Shown here: piece after piece, positions 22,601 to 34,256 of the stretch
Position numbering within the stretch: position 1 is the stretch's first letter
Layout: each line of letters starts with the position of its first letter
Assembly (NCBI GenBank): GCA_007922195.1
Contig: ML682005.1
Location: 27,825,183-27,889,182 of the forward strand
Length of the DNA stretch: 64,000 nt
Direction of reading: 5' to 3'
DNA from: Podocnemis expansa
Lineage: Eukaryota > Chordata > Testudines > Podocnemididae
Position numbers and translations under genes: made by a program
Notes under the pieces: model-generated
The model's input: the letters and a program-made list of their open reading frames with translations, nothing else
Database searches by the model: none
Told to the model about the DNA's origin: nothing

Positions 22601-25600
22601 ACCTCCTGGGTACCCCAGGTAATTAACTGCATTAGTGCCATTAACAGACAGTTTAAGTTGGTACATCAAAGGTCCCTTTAGATGTTAATGTTCCCTCTTG
22701 ACCCCTTCCAATAGAACAATGGTAACAGATAGAGAAGCACTTCAGTCACCTTGCTAACCTCTAACAGGATACCTGTAAATACCATCAAGAAACAACTAAG
22801 AATACAAATGCATATCAAAGCACTAGCCTACTCATACATTGCATTTCCATATAATATGTCTTCAAAAGTTAGCCTTAGGTCATGTATTTTACAAAGATGG
22901 CTTGGCCTTTTCAGGCCTAGCATGACATTCCCGATGTGGGATTTGGGGTTAGGGGTACTTTCTGGGAGACCATCCCCAGAGTGGTGAGTGCAGGGCTTGG
23001 CAACATAAAAGGTAAGAAGAGCCATTTAAAAAAATTCCTTCGATAGCCATGAGTTTTGAGAGCTGCAATTGGTGTAGCATCCTGGTGGAGGATGGGGGAG
23101 CTGGCTCAGGGTCCCATGCTCAAGGAGGGGATCCTGGAACCAAGAATAGGGCCCCCAGTCATGGTGGGGATCCTGGAACCAGATGAAGGTGCCTCAGTGC
23201 CAGAGCACAAGCCCAAAGACACAAGGGGGTAGCCAAAGAGCAGCATGTGGATCTGGAGCCACAGGTTTCAGACCCCTGGGTTAGTGCATGCTCATTTGTT
23301 GCCTGGGACCAATTACATGCAAGAGGCTGGTGTGGACTGATCCAGGAGTGGGGGTCCACTTAGCAAAGTGGAGTAAATTAGGTTCCAGGAGTGGGCAATC
23401 AGAGAGGCACAGCAGCACACCAGACCAGATTGAGGGAGAGGAACATCACATAGTAAAATTTTCAGTTCTGCATGTCTGCTGCAGGCTGAATATTTTTGGA
23501 ACCATCCATTCATCAAACAAGAGTAAGGAAAAGTACATTGTTTTGCCCATTAAAATAGTCTTTAAATCATTTCTCTGAAGAACTCTACCACGTTCATGCT
23601 TTGGAGCAAGGAACTGGTGTCAAGGATATGCCTTTTTGCTACCTCCCCCACCCCCAAAAAGTTTGGATGGTGTACAGTCAATGTGGTATTAGGACACCTA
23701 ATAAATGAGTATAAAAAGAAATATTTAATGCTTATTTATTCTTATTTATCATCCTCTACCATGTATTAAATGATATGTTTGAAAAAAAATAATGTGATTT
23801 TGTATTTAAAGACTATAATATAATATAATGCACATGCCCAAAGGGACTAAAGTAAAGTTGCACAGATTATTATAAATCTGTCATTTCCTAACTTTAGAGT
23901 ACTTGAGTCTACCACCTAAACTTTCCATGTATTTTTTTTTTTAGTATGTATATACATGAGGTAGACTTTTTCAAAAGTACCTAAATAACTTAGGATCACA
24001 AGTCTCACTGAAAAATCACATTTTAAACCTTTATGAACATTTTTGCTTATGGTACAATATACTAAATAATATCAGGGAGGCTTAGTTTTCGAAGAAAATA
24101 TACCTGGAAAATGTTCTCTCTTTCTTTCCTTTCCTTTGATTGGTTGAAAGACAAATTATACAAGGATCCCACCAATGAACCTATGACCCCAATTAAAGCT
24201 TCTGCTTTGTCACTTTGATAGTCATTCATAATTATGTTCTCTGAGTAAGTTCCAGAACATGATTTCTCATCTTGCCCCCTGTCCTCCAATCTGGGCTTCA
24301 GTTTAAGATTTGTATGGAAGAGTTTATTACGGTTGCACAAGCTAGAGAAACCCATGTGGTGAGCAACAACATTTTTATTCTTTGAAATGCCTCCAATAAT
24401 ACAAGGTTCATACATCATCTTAGTGAGTTTAATTAAAATCAAACAACAATAACCAGCAAACAATACACTTGGTGAAACATTTTGGGGCATAAAATATAGT
24501 TTGTTAACTCAGCTAATGCTCTGTCTCTGTAATGATATCTGGTGTGGGTTCTTGTTTGTTTGCTTGTTTTTACACCTAGGAGCTACCCCTCCTCCCTCTT
24601 ATTTCAGCATTGGTTTAGGCTTTTACAAGAATGTCAGTAATACCTCTTATCTTTTTAAATAACTGTAATGCTTGTGAAAGTTGCCAGACTGAATACTGAT
24701 AGTATGAAGTTCTGCAATTATCCACAAAAGAGTTCAGCCTGAACAACAATAGCATAAGCCTTTTATCATCCTATTAATGATTCTCTAATCCTCCGAGTGA
24801 GTGGGGAGAAAGTCATTCTGTCTTCATGTCTATTCATTCTTTTTCTGTATACTGAGACCTAGCAGAGGTGTCAACTACTGTCAGTTCTGGTAGTGATTGT
24901 TACGATGTGGACACTAACTGGACTCAGACCTATTTATTTCACAAGTCACTAAATGTTTCATCTAGACTGAATATGCAGTTACAGAAGTCTTCTATCCTGT
25001 AACTAAATCCCCTGAGCCTCCTAATCTGAGAAACTGGTGTGTTGCAGGTGGAACATGTTTTTTCATTATTCACAACTTAATGATGTGCAATGCACAGCTG
25101 TTCTCCTAGCCAGTGTTATGCTACTTATTTTGTAATGCCATGGAAGTTACTTCCTGAAGGGGGAAAAAATTTAGGGATCTTGTCTAATTTCCTTCTTTCT
25201 TGAAGATATATTACTCAGAAAGGATTAAAAAGAAGCACCGGGTCTTTACTCAGTAAAAGTGATTAAGAAGTCAGGAGACTTTCATTTGCCGCCTCAACTC
25301 TGTATTACATCTTCAGAAGAGCTTTCAGTGATTTGGGATTATTGTGTTGAAAATCCACCAACAGGCTCTTTTCCATCATGTGAAACTTTGCTGTAAAGTT
25401 TTCTGGTTGTATTTTATAAGTGTACAGTAGGTGAGAAATTTGAAAGTGCTTATAATAGAAGCCTTTCAACAACTAGTGTCAAAATTCCTTTTCAAATATT
25501 CATAGTTTATGGGGAGTATTGCATTTTTATATTACATTTATTTAGTTTTGGCCTGGCACGTGACTTTTTTAACACCCACACATATGCAAATTGTAGCCAC

Positions 25601-27240
25601 AGGATGCAAAATATAGCTGTCATACATATATTACCCATTGTTCTTGATCTACTTCTGTGTTATGTGCATTAGCTAAGCAATAGGACAGCTTTAGTACAAT
25701 GGTGTTAATCAAGTTATAATTTTCATTTAAAAATGAAAGATGACACTAAGTTATTTGATTTGAAATATGTCTAACTCTGTATTGCATTGTACTGCTGTAA
25801 TACTTTTTCAAATAGCTAAATAAAAGCAAAAAAGTGTGTGTTTGGAGATGGCTTTTATTAAGCCATTATCATTTGCTAGGAAGCTTTCATCCATGGGAGA
25901 AATTACTATAATGGTGTGGAAAGTTTTGGACATAAGAATGAAAATCACTTATGTAGAGAGGTAGTGCAAGGGCTATAAAACATTTAAGTTCAATTTAGGC
26001 TTAAAAATAGAGCTTAAGGGGGCCTTAAATGTGCGTAAACCTTGTACCTGGAGATGAATTTCATCCATAGAACAAAGTGTCTCCTTTATTGCCTTTTTGC
26101 CACATCATAATAAAAAAGAAGGGCTGAAGTTAAAAAGATGAGTTGTTCTTCCTCATACTTTTCTACAATCAAATGTCACTTTATCTATAGTAAATAATTT
26201 ACGTTAATAATATTTATTGGTTAGACTGAACCCTGGAAGAAGAGTTTAGAGAAATAGAGAGGGAATTCAGCTAACACCATCTGAGAAAAAAGTTTCTAAA
26301 CTTGACATACTACAGAGGGGTATGGAAATGCTTCCACACTGCTGTAGAAGTTCAGAGTAGATACTCTTATGCTGATAGGAGGGGTTGTATTTTTGGCATA
26401 AGTAATCTACCTCCCAATAGATGATAACTAGGTTGATGGAAGAATTTTTCAGTCAACCTAGCTCTGTCTATAATGGGCATTAGATCAATTTAACTGTGCC
26501 ACCAAGGGAATGTGGATTTTCACATCTGTGAGCAACAAAGTTAAATTGACTTAATTTTCTGGGGTACAGTAATCCTAATCCTTTGGGTGTGCACCACAGT
26601 GCCGTTATATCTCCTCAAAGCTTTCTTCTACATAATAGCTATAATGGGTTTTCTATTTATATTTTAATGTTTTTTGTGGCTTTTGAAGAGAATTGTGGGA
26701 AGAAAAGTGTCAAGTGTTGAAGTGGAAAGTGTTAAGAAACAGCAATATCTTTTAAATAACTTGTCTCCTTGGGTAAAGAGCCACACCACAGCAAACAGAA
26801 GAAGGCAAAGAGCAATTCTGAGGAAAAGACCAAGGGAGATTTCAACATCCCTATTCCATCATTCTCTCTCTCTGCTCTCAAACCCTAATTTCATCATTGG
26901 CCAGTTATGCTCTTTCAAGAAGCTGAACACCCAGTTTGCCTCTCTATAAGCTGTAGATCACCCTTGTAGAAGATGTTTCTGCTTTGGATGACAGTTCCCT
27001 TTTCAAGACAATATTCTACACTGAGTTTTCATGGAAAACGTTGGGGGGGGGGGTTAACAGAACAAAGGTAGAGTATGCCATGGGAATTTAATAATTCAAA
27101 CCTTCTGGACACCATTAACTTTAGAGACAAAACTTAGTGAGGATCTCCTCTTTGCTCCCAAATGGAGACAGTATATTTTGAAATCCTTCACCAGGATGCT
27201 AACTGGAAAACACCATATTTTTTTAATCTAGTTTAGCACA
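22601..27240. other. Long stretch without recognised gene
   Basis: AT-rich apart from a modestly GC-richer part at about 22,900-23,420. The 142-codon minus-strand frame at 24,062-24,490 and the 91-codon frame at 26,674-26,949 show no recognisable motif. A G-run lies at about 27,043-27,053. No repeat class was identified with confidence. Confidence 0.45.
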
Positions 27241-27269
27241 GGAGGAAAGAGGGGTTAAAGTATAATTTG

Positions 27270-27735
27270 GTGGGCCCTGGAACCTCCTGCACTGGTGGGC
27301 CCCCTTCTGGCATGGGTGGGTCCTCCCTCTGGCATGGGTGGGTCCCGGAACCCTCCTGCACAGGTGGGCCCCCAGAACACACCCCCTGCCCCAATACCCA
27401 CTCCAAGACACAGATACACACAGACACAGACACAGACACAGACACACCTCCCAGCAGCCCCCCTCTCAGAGGACTTACCTGGGCTGTTTGCAGGATGCCT
27501 AACTGGCTGGAAGCTGCTCCACCCTGCAGAGGGAAGATTCACAAACTCCCAGCCTGCTGCGGCTCTCTGCTGGGTGGGCTTAAGGTGGCACTACCCAAAC
27601 TCTGTTCCGGCTGCTCTTGCTATTTTTAGGGGGACCCCAGAATGCACCATTCCATTGCATTCCTCTATTTTTAGGGGCCCTTAAACATTGCCAGCCTAAA
27701 AATAGGGGGCCACAGAATTGTGTTCCGGTGATTTC
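27270..27735. repeat. GC-rich repeat block with short tandem units
   Basis: Units of about 24-28 bp of the form tggcatgggtgggtcc and gcacaggtgggcccc repeat at 27,285-27,375, followed by a (cacaga)n tract at 27,415-27,450. The downstream part has cagcctaaaaatagggggc and related words twice (about 27,620-27,710). The abrupt GC-rich composition suggests an inserted element, but I could not establish its termini. The several overlapping open frames are products of the repeats. Confidence 0.5.
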
Positions 27736-27739
27736 CCCC

Positions 27740-28204
27740 TTACTTAGCCCCTGCATGTAAAAGATGAACTAGTCTTGGGGTAAAATAAGGCATCATCCCT
27801 ATGATGTAGGATAGTGTTTCATGAAAGAAAAGGAGATGTTTGAAGTTCTCAAACTACTTCTGGAAGGAAGAAGGATTAAAATCGAATAGTTGAAAGCACT
27901 GGGAATCGGCCTGAAGTTTAAGGCTACCTAACTAGTGTTCAGAAAGACAAATTAATTCTTTTCAGATGACTATAAGATAAGGTTTGACTTTCCTATCCTA
28001 GGCAAAATTTATGTATCTGTTAATGTGCACCTATACATTAGCCATTTCAACTAGTTATGGCCCACTGAGGTGATAAACATTCTTTGATCTGGAAGATTAC
28101 ACAAAATATCAATTGGTTTGACATCTAAGAGTTTGTTTTCTTGGAATGTTTATAAAGAACTAAGAAAGAAAGAAAGGTGGCAATAGGATAAACTATGATA
28201 AGAA
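27740..28204. other. No gene seen
   Basis: AT-rich, with no supported feature. Confidence 0.5.
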
Positions 28205-28699
28205 CTATCCAGAGTGGTTGCCGTGTTAGTCCATGCACAGCAACAATAACATTATTTCTACCGTGCAAGGCACTGAATTTAGCTGTATAAAATGAAAATC
28301 TACAATCCTCATAAAGAAAGTTGCACAGGTACAGACAGACATCATCTTCCTCTCCAAATGCAAACAAATGGACATCATACCAAATGGACTGAAAATTAAA
28401 AATCCATCATGATCAACATACTAGACAGACAACAGTGAGAGATTGCGTCTCACACTCTCAAAAAAACTACGAATCCATCTGATCAGCATCTTGTACACCA
28501 AACAGAAGATCAAGAAAGACCTCTTAACATTGGAGATCCTCATGGAAACCCAAACTTCCATGTGACTAATCTTTACAAAAACAAGACAGGCCACCTACAA
28601 TGCACATTTTGCTTCTCCACAGAGGAAAAAGGACATTAAACTATCTAAGCTCCTACATGCCACAAGGGACCACACCTGTGATGCCCTTGACTCACCCAA

Positions 28700-30870
28700 C
28701 AATATTGTAAATCTATCCAGCTACACACTCAACCCAGCAGAAGAGTCTGTCTTGTCTCAAGGACTCTCTTTCTTCCCCACCACCACCATGCACATGATAC
28801 AGTTCTTCAGTGATCTGGAAGCCTACTTTTGCCACCTCTGACTCAAGGAATATTTCCACCACACCACTGAACAACATACTAAGCCACAGACCCCTTCCTT
28901 CCAATGTAACAACAAGAAGAATTCTGCATGGACTCCTCCTGATGGCTGAAACAACAGACTGGACTTTTACATAGAGTGTTTCTGCCGACACGCACAAGCT
29001 GAGACTATAGACAAGCAGTATCATTTTACCCCATAACCTCAGCCATGCAGAATGCAATGCCATCCTCAGCCTCAAAAAAAAAAAAAAAAATTCTGACATT
29101 CTTATCAGAGAGGCTGACAAAGAAGATGCTGTAGTCATCATGAATAGGTCAGATTAAGCTGGAAGCAGTCAGACAACTCACTACCACCATATTCTACAAA
29201 CTATTACCCTCTGATCCCACTGAGGAATACCAAAAGAAACTACAACATCTGCTTAAGAAACTTCCTAAGGAAGCACAGGAATACATCTACATGGACACCC
29301 CCCAAGAGCCTGACCAGGGGTATTTTGTCTACTAACCAAAATTCACAAACCCGGGAACCCTGGACACCTCATCATCTGGGGCATCGGCACTCTCACAGCA
29401 AGACTATCTGGTTATGTGGACTCTTCTCCTCAGGCCCTATGCCACCAGCTCTCCTAGTTATCTCCGTGACGCAACCAACTTCCTGAAAAAAACTACAATC
29501 CATTGGTGATCTTCCAGAAGACACCATCCTAGCCACTATGGGTGTAGAAGCCTGCTACACCAACATTGCTCAGAAAGATGGACTACAAGCCATCAGGAAC
29601 AGTCTCCCAGATGATAACATGGAATATCTGGTAACTGAACTTTGTGACTTTGTCCTGACCTACAGCTACTTAAGATTTGGGGATGATCTATACCTCCAAT
29701 TCAGTGGCAAAGGTATGGGTACCCTCATGGCCCCGCAGTACGCCAACATTTTTATGGGTGACCTAGAACATCGCTTCCTTGAATCTCGCCCACTATTGCC
29801 TCTCCAATGCACTGATAACATTTTCATCCTCTGGACCCACAGGAAAGAGTCCCTGGAAGAATTCCACTGAGACTTCAACAATTTCCACACCACCATCAAT
29901 GCCAGCCTACACCAGTCCACACAAGAAATCCACTTCTTGGATGCTATTGTACGGATAAGGGGTGGACGCATTAACACCACCCTATACTGAAAACCAACTG
30001 ACCACAATGCATACCTGCATGCCTCCAGCTTCCATCTGGGACCCATTACACATGATTCATCATCTACAGCCAAGCTTTAAGGCACAATTGGATCTGCTCC
30101 AATCCCTCAGATAGAGACAACCACCAGAAGATCTCTATCAGGCATTCCTAAAACCACAGTACGCACCTAGGGAAGTGTACAAACAAATTGACAAGCCAGA
30201 CAGGTACCCAGAAAGCACCTATTGCAGGGCAGACCTGACAGAGACAACAACAGAACACCACTGATCATCATCCACAGTCCCCTGCTTAAATCTCTCCAAT
30301 ACCTAATCAAAGATCTACAGCCTATCCTAGCAGATCATCCCACACTCTCTCAAGCGTTGGGAGGCAGGCTTACTGACAGCCCCTTGGCTTGAAACAAATA
30401 CTTACCAGCAACTGAACACCATACAACAAGAACACTAATCCAAGAACCTATCCTTGCAACAAACCCCATTGCCAACTCTGATAACACATTGACTCCAGTG
30501 ATACCATCACTGGTCCCAACCGTATCACCCACACCATCAGGGGCTCATTTACCTGCACATCCACTAATCTGACTATCATGTGCCAGCAATGCCCTTCTGC
30601 CATGTACATTGGCCAAACCAGACTGTCCTTGCATAAAAGGATAAATGGACACAAATTGGACATCAAACATGGCAACATCAATAAATCAGTAGGGGAACAC
30701 TTCAACCTCCATGGACACTCAGTAGCAGACTTGAAAGTTGCCATACTTCAATAAAGAAACTTCAAAAACAGACTTCAGCATGAAATTGCAGAGTTGGAGC
30801 TAATCTGCAAGTTTGACACAATCAGACTGGCTCTGAATAGGGACTTGGAATGGTTAACACATTCCAAAAA
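28700..30870 (+). pseudogene. Penelope-like reverse transcriptase and GIY-YIG endonuclease, multiply broken
   Basis: The clearest stretch is 29,538-29,870: ACYTNIAQKDG corresponds to the PLE word for the first catalytic aspartate (here Cys-Tyr rather than the usual Leu-Tyr after a serine-like residue), GKGMGTLMAPQYANIFMG is the family's palm word, and CTDNIFILW is a mutated version of the 'DDI' catalytic box, with T in place of the first D. In the next part come EIHFLDAIVRI, KPTDHNAYLH and, in the endonuclease, MYIGQTRLSL and KRINGHKLDI (frames differ). An A-run at 29,077-29,092 and many stops confirm that it is dead. Confidence 0.85.
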
Positions 30871-31019
30871 GTGATTCATCTGTTTACACATTCTCTCCCT
30901 TTGATCAACGAATGTGAACCAGCCCCATCTGCTCTCTGATCTGACTTTGCTAACACTTCTCCTCCTCCTCCCTAGTATGTGTATATATACCCCTCAACTG
31001 TAGTTTTCAGTTCATGCAT

Positions 31020-31047
31020 CTGATGAAGTAGGTTGGACCCCATGAAA
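31020..31047 (+). ncRNA. Hammerhead-ribozyme-like core in a PLE terminus (putative)
   Basis: The order ctgatga, then a hairpin-capable stretch (gtaggttggacccca), then gaaa, is the arrangement of the conserved catalytic core of hammerhead ribozymes, and ribozymes of this kind are known from PLE terminal repeats. In this copy the hairpin stem is imperfect and the downstream nucleotides that would complete stem III and the cleavage site are altered, so activity is unlikely. Confidence 0.4.
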
Positions 31048-31110
31048 GCTTATTCCTGAAGAAATCTGTTAGCCTATATGGTGCCTCAGGACTCTAGTTG
31101 TTTATGGTAA

Positions 31111-32330
31111 GAACTATTGTTTCAAAACCAATTTAGTCTATTTGAAAAATTAAGACTTCTTCTACATGCAACATTAATTCAATTTCTATCAAGCCTGTGT
31201 CACCATGTCAGAGGTTTCTCTTTAGTGAATCTTTGTTTCTTCTTAAGATGTTGATAGTGTACGTGTCAAGTGCTGCTTACCTGTGCTGAGACCTTTGGAT
31301 AGAAATTCTGTCAAAATTATATGTACCATTATTAATATTTTTAAATTAGACTGGTTTCTAAATGAAGCAAGTGACTACTTCTCTTAATGTTCCCATCACC
31401 TTTACATCATGCAGATCAGTAAAACCATATAATTCTTCTGCAAATGGAGGGGCATGGTTCAAGAGTCAGTACTGCAAACCACAATCATTCAGAAATCATG
31501 AGCAGAGCAGCACAAAGTGAAAACTTTCCAAAGACAGAATTTCCAAGTCTCTTATACCTGTCCTGTCTGCGAGAAGAATTTAGTCCCTAATATTTAAGTC
31601 TTATTTATGTTTAACTTTAGAATTGTGTAAAGGTTAAATGGAAAAAAAATAGTATTTCCTTGAAAAGAATGATCCCTACTTCTCCATCCCCCTCAAGCCA
31701 AATTTGGACTTAGTTACACCTGCAGAACACCACTGATGGGATTACATAGGTATAACAGAGACCAGTTTGATCACTCATTTTTGAATTTCCAAAATCTAAG
31801 TAAAAGCTGCTCTGCAGTAAGAAGTTAAAAATTAACAGACTCACCTCTGACTGGTGGATACCTTTTTCCTCTGTTTTCTCACTGGCTTTTTCATAGACAA
31901 ATGTTTCAGTCTCTGCTAGGAAAGAAAAAAGGTGGTTTCAGTTAAACAAAAAGTAATTGCTAGTATTTTCTAATTAAAGTAACAGAAGGATGCACTTCTT
32001 ACACAAGAAAATTTGCACATGCAATTTGAGTAATTATTTAATAAACACAGAAGATCAGAGAAAATGAGCAGTCATAGTCAGTAAGAAAGAAAGAAAGCTA
32101 CTCTGTGTAGCTCAAAAGTTCTCTCTCTTTCAGAGGGCTCCTCTCCTTTGACCTCAGGCCACAAGAGGAATATAGCACAGTACTGTAAGGAGACATTCTG
32201 GTACAATGAACTAGGCACAGAACTGAGAGGAAGGGTCTTCGGTGTGCTGCCCTGTGAACAACGGTAATCTAGTTCACATGACTTTCCTGATGATTCAATA
32301 ATGAATGTTTGTAGGCCTCTATTGAAGTCA
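31111..32330. other. No gene seen
   Basis: AT-rich, short frames only, and no recognised repeat. Confidence 0.5.
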
Positions 32331-33000
32331 GTTTCAAAAGGGATAGCTGTGTTAGTCTAGTCCACTAAAAAAACAAACAAACAAGGAGTTGTGTGGCACT
32401 TTAAGACTAACAGATTTATTTTTTGCATGAGCTTTCGTGGGAGAAGATCCCACTTCCTCAGATGCTTTGAAGATGGGTGAACTTACAGAAAGGAATNNNN
32501 NNNNNNNNNNNNNNNNNNNNNNNNNNNNNNNNNNNNNNNNNNNNNNNNNNNNNNNNNNNNNNNNNNNNNNNNNNNNNNNNNNNNNNNNNNNNNNNNNNNN
32601 NNNNNNNNNNNNNNNNNNNNNNNNNNNNNNNNNNNNNNNNNNNNNNNNNNNNNNNNNNNNNNNNNNNNNNNNNNNNNNNNNNNNNNNNNNNNNNNNNNNN
32701 NNNNNNNNNNNNNNNNNNNNNNNNNNNNNNNNNNNNNNNNNNNNNNNNNNNNNNNNNNNNNNNNNNNNNNNNNNNNNNNNNNNNNNNNNNNNNNNNNNNN
32801 NNNNNNNNNNNNNNNNNNNNNNNNNNNNNNNNNNNNNNNNNNNNNNNNNNNNNNNNNNNNNNNNNNNNNNNNNNNNNNNNNNNNNNNNNNNNNNNNGCAT
32901 CTGAGGAAGTGGGATCTTCTCCCACGAAAGCTCATGCAAAAAAATAAATCTGTTAGTCTTAAAGTGCCACACAACTCCTTGTTGTTTCTTTTCTCTACTG
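32331..33000. mobile_element. Penelope-like inverted terminal pair enclosing an assembly gap
   Basis: A reverse-strand PLE terminus (32,331-32,496: gggatagctgtgttag, ttaagactaacagattta, gagctttcgtgggagaagat) faces a forward terminus (32,897-32,990: gcatctgaggaagtggg, cccacgaaagctcatgc, ctgttagtcttaaagtg). Between them are exactly 400 N (32,497-32,896). The arms are nearly identical to the terminus at 40,545-40,697. Frames reported through the Ns are artefacts. Confidence 0.9.
32497..32896. other. Assembly gap (400 N)
   Basis: A run of 400 N, which may be a placeholder rather than the measured size. The flanking PLE sequences continue into it from both sides (left arm up to ttacagaaaggaat), so the missing DNA should be the interior of a PLE insertion, either short or several kilobases. 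Confidence 0.95.
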
Positions 33001-33449
33001 AAGTAACAACATTCAAAAGAATGGACACAAAATTCTCCAAGAACCAGGGACCTTGCAGCAACAATGTCCTCCCCCCCATTTTTTTAAATATTGGTAACTA
33101 TGCATGGCACCATAAAAACAACTGGTATCCTCTTCTCGTGCAGAAGGGCGTTAGTGAAGATTATCCAAAGATTCCCTTCATTTAGCTCCCCCGATTCCCA
33201 GCAATCTTATTTTACTCAGGATGGACAGGAATTAATTACGCTTCAGGAGGTGGGGATGAATTGGTGTCATTAGCTCATTCAAAACTGATAAGTATAGGTC
33301 TGGAAAAGAGTTGCAATATTTTTATCATATACATTCACAAGTTGTAGCCAGACCTAGTTAAGGGCTCAAATCAATCATAATGTATTCCAAGGATTCTGCA
33401 GAGCTAGCACCCATACCTATATAGATACTCCATCAAAAAATCAACTGAC

Positions 33450-33572
33450 CACAGTATCAGACAAAGTGGGAACTCTCCCATGAAAGCTCATCTGATAAAT
33501 AAATTTGTTAGTTTATAAAAGTGCCACAAGACTTCTTGCTTGTTTTGCTGACTGCACAGACTTGTTATAGAC
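33450..33572 (+). mobile_element. Penelope-like terminal fragment
   Basis: The words atcagacaaagtggg, tcccatgaaagctcat, aaatttgttagttt and agtgccacaagacttcttgc run in the forward direction and are cut by the hAT-like element that starts at 33,573. No coding remnant is attached. Confidence 0.8.
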
Positions 33573-33759
33573 CAGGCATAGCGAAACTGCAGCTGGGGAG
33601 CCACATGTGGCTCTTGAATAAAAAAGGGTGGCTCACAAAAGAACATCAGCAAATCAATTTAGTAGGTAAAAGTATATGGCTATATGCCTCAGTGCAGCTC
33701 TTGAAGGTTTAATAATCAACTTGTGTAGCTCTTGAGTTCCATAAGTTTGGCCACCCCTG
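33573..33759. mobile_element. Short hAT-like derivative without minisatellite
   Basis: The ends caggcatagcgaaactg and, on the reverse strand, caggggtggccaaactt match those of the elements at 19,996 and 60,930. Subterminal words (gagccacatgtggctcttga, gtagctcttgagttcc, aaggtttaataatcaacttg) are shared. The interior with the minisatellite is missing, so this is an internally deleted form. The flanking duplication (about tatagac and tacagac) is imperfect. Confidence 0.8.
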
Positions 33760-33880
33760 TACAGACTAACACATTTCTTCAGGCATAAGATCCTGATGAA
33801 GTGGGTTGGCACCCACGAAAGCTTATGCCCAAAGAAATCTGTTAGTCTATAAAGTGCCACAGGACTCTTGTTGCTTTATA
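33760..33880 (+). mobile_element. Penelope-like terminus with short inverted arm
   Basis: A short inverted arm (gactaacacatttcttcagg, then cataag, about 33,765-33,789) faces a forward terminus: ctgatgaagtgggttggc, acccacgaaagcttatg, ctgttagtctataaagtg and cacaggactcttgttgc. It abuts the hAT-like element and may once have been joined to the PLE piece at 33,450-33,572, but the two are different subfamily variants. Confidence 0.8.
33793..33820 (+). ncRNA. Hammerhead-ribozyme-like core, best conserved in the window (putative)
   Basis: CTGATGA (33,793-33,799) is followed by a perfect 6-bp stem gtgggt/acccac closed by the four-base loop tggc (33,801-33,816) and by GAAA (33,817-33,820). This is the core plus stem II of a hammerhead. 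Downstream gc-ttat-gc could form a 2-bp stem III, but the next base is C where the family needs U before the cleavage site, so this copy is probably inactive. Confidence 0.5.
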
Positions 33881-34046
33881 TATATAATTAAAACCATATA
33901 GCCAACTCCTTTTACTTTAATTTTTAAAGGTGCAATGCTTTTAAAGTCCTAGCCAATAATCAATTAGTCAATGGCTATTGACCAGAAGAATGATTGCCAA
34001 AAGTGTTTACGGGATTAAGAAACGCATTTCCAACAAAAGTCAACTG
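33881..34046. other. No gene seen
   Basis: AT-rich spacer between two mobile elements. Confidence 0.5.
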
Positions 34047-34256
34047 GATTTACACAGGGGCTGCCCAACCATATAGGTAAACTAAGCAGTTGCCTAGGGC
34101 ACCAGGCTTTGAAGGGCACCAGATTAGACAGATTTTTTTTATCTATTTGAAAAAAATATATGAATATATTATCTCTTATAAAACTGGGGGGGGGGGCAAC
34201 TAAAGTCACAGGTTGCCTAGGGTGCCAGAAACCTTTGGGCCAACCCTGGATTTGTG
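34047..34256. mobile_element. Short hAT-like element
   Basis: The ends caggggctgcccaacc (from 34,055) and, on the reverse strand, cagggttggcccaaagg (to 34,248) are imperfect inverted repeats. Inside, ttgcctagggcaccagg and ttgcctagggtgccag face the two ends. Flanks gatttaca and gatttgtg agree in 5-6 of 8 bases, which would fit an old 8-bp duplication. A G-run (about 34,186-34,196) lies inside. Confidence 0.7.

Larger units (their letters stand above)
28205..31110 (+). mobile_element. Penelope-like element, nearly full length, decayed
   Basis: The left edge is a reverse-strand PLE terminus (28,205-28,245: agagtggttgccgtgttag). The body runs through the RT (about 28,700-29,960), the connector (about 30,000-30,320) and the GIY-YIG endonuclease (about 30,350-30,870). 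The right edge is a forward terminus with ctgatga (31,020-31,026), a hairpin, gaaagcttatt and ctgttagcctatatgg, gcctcaggactct (to about 31,105). At nearly 3 kb it is the most complete PLE in the window. Confidence 0.9.

Noticed and set aside
24062..24490. 142-codon minus-strand frame
   Set aside because: No recognisable domain, AT-rich surroundings, and no splice or promoter context that I can support.
32352..33079. Open frames of 155-206 codons
   Set aside because: They run through the 400 N of an assembly gap and are artefacts.
33782..33832. Type III hammerhead closed by ggcataag/cttatgcc
   Set aside because: The left strand of that 8-bp stem belongs to a short inverted PLE arm and not to the normal terminal sequence, so the pairing is a by-product of the inverted insertion.
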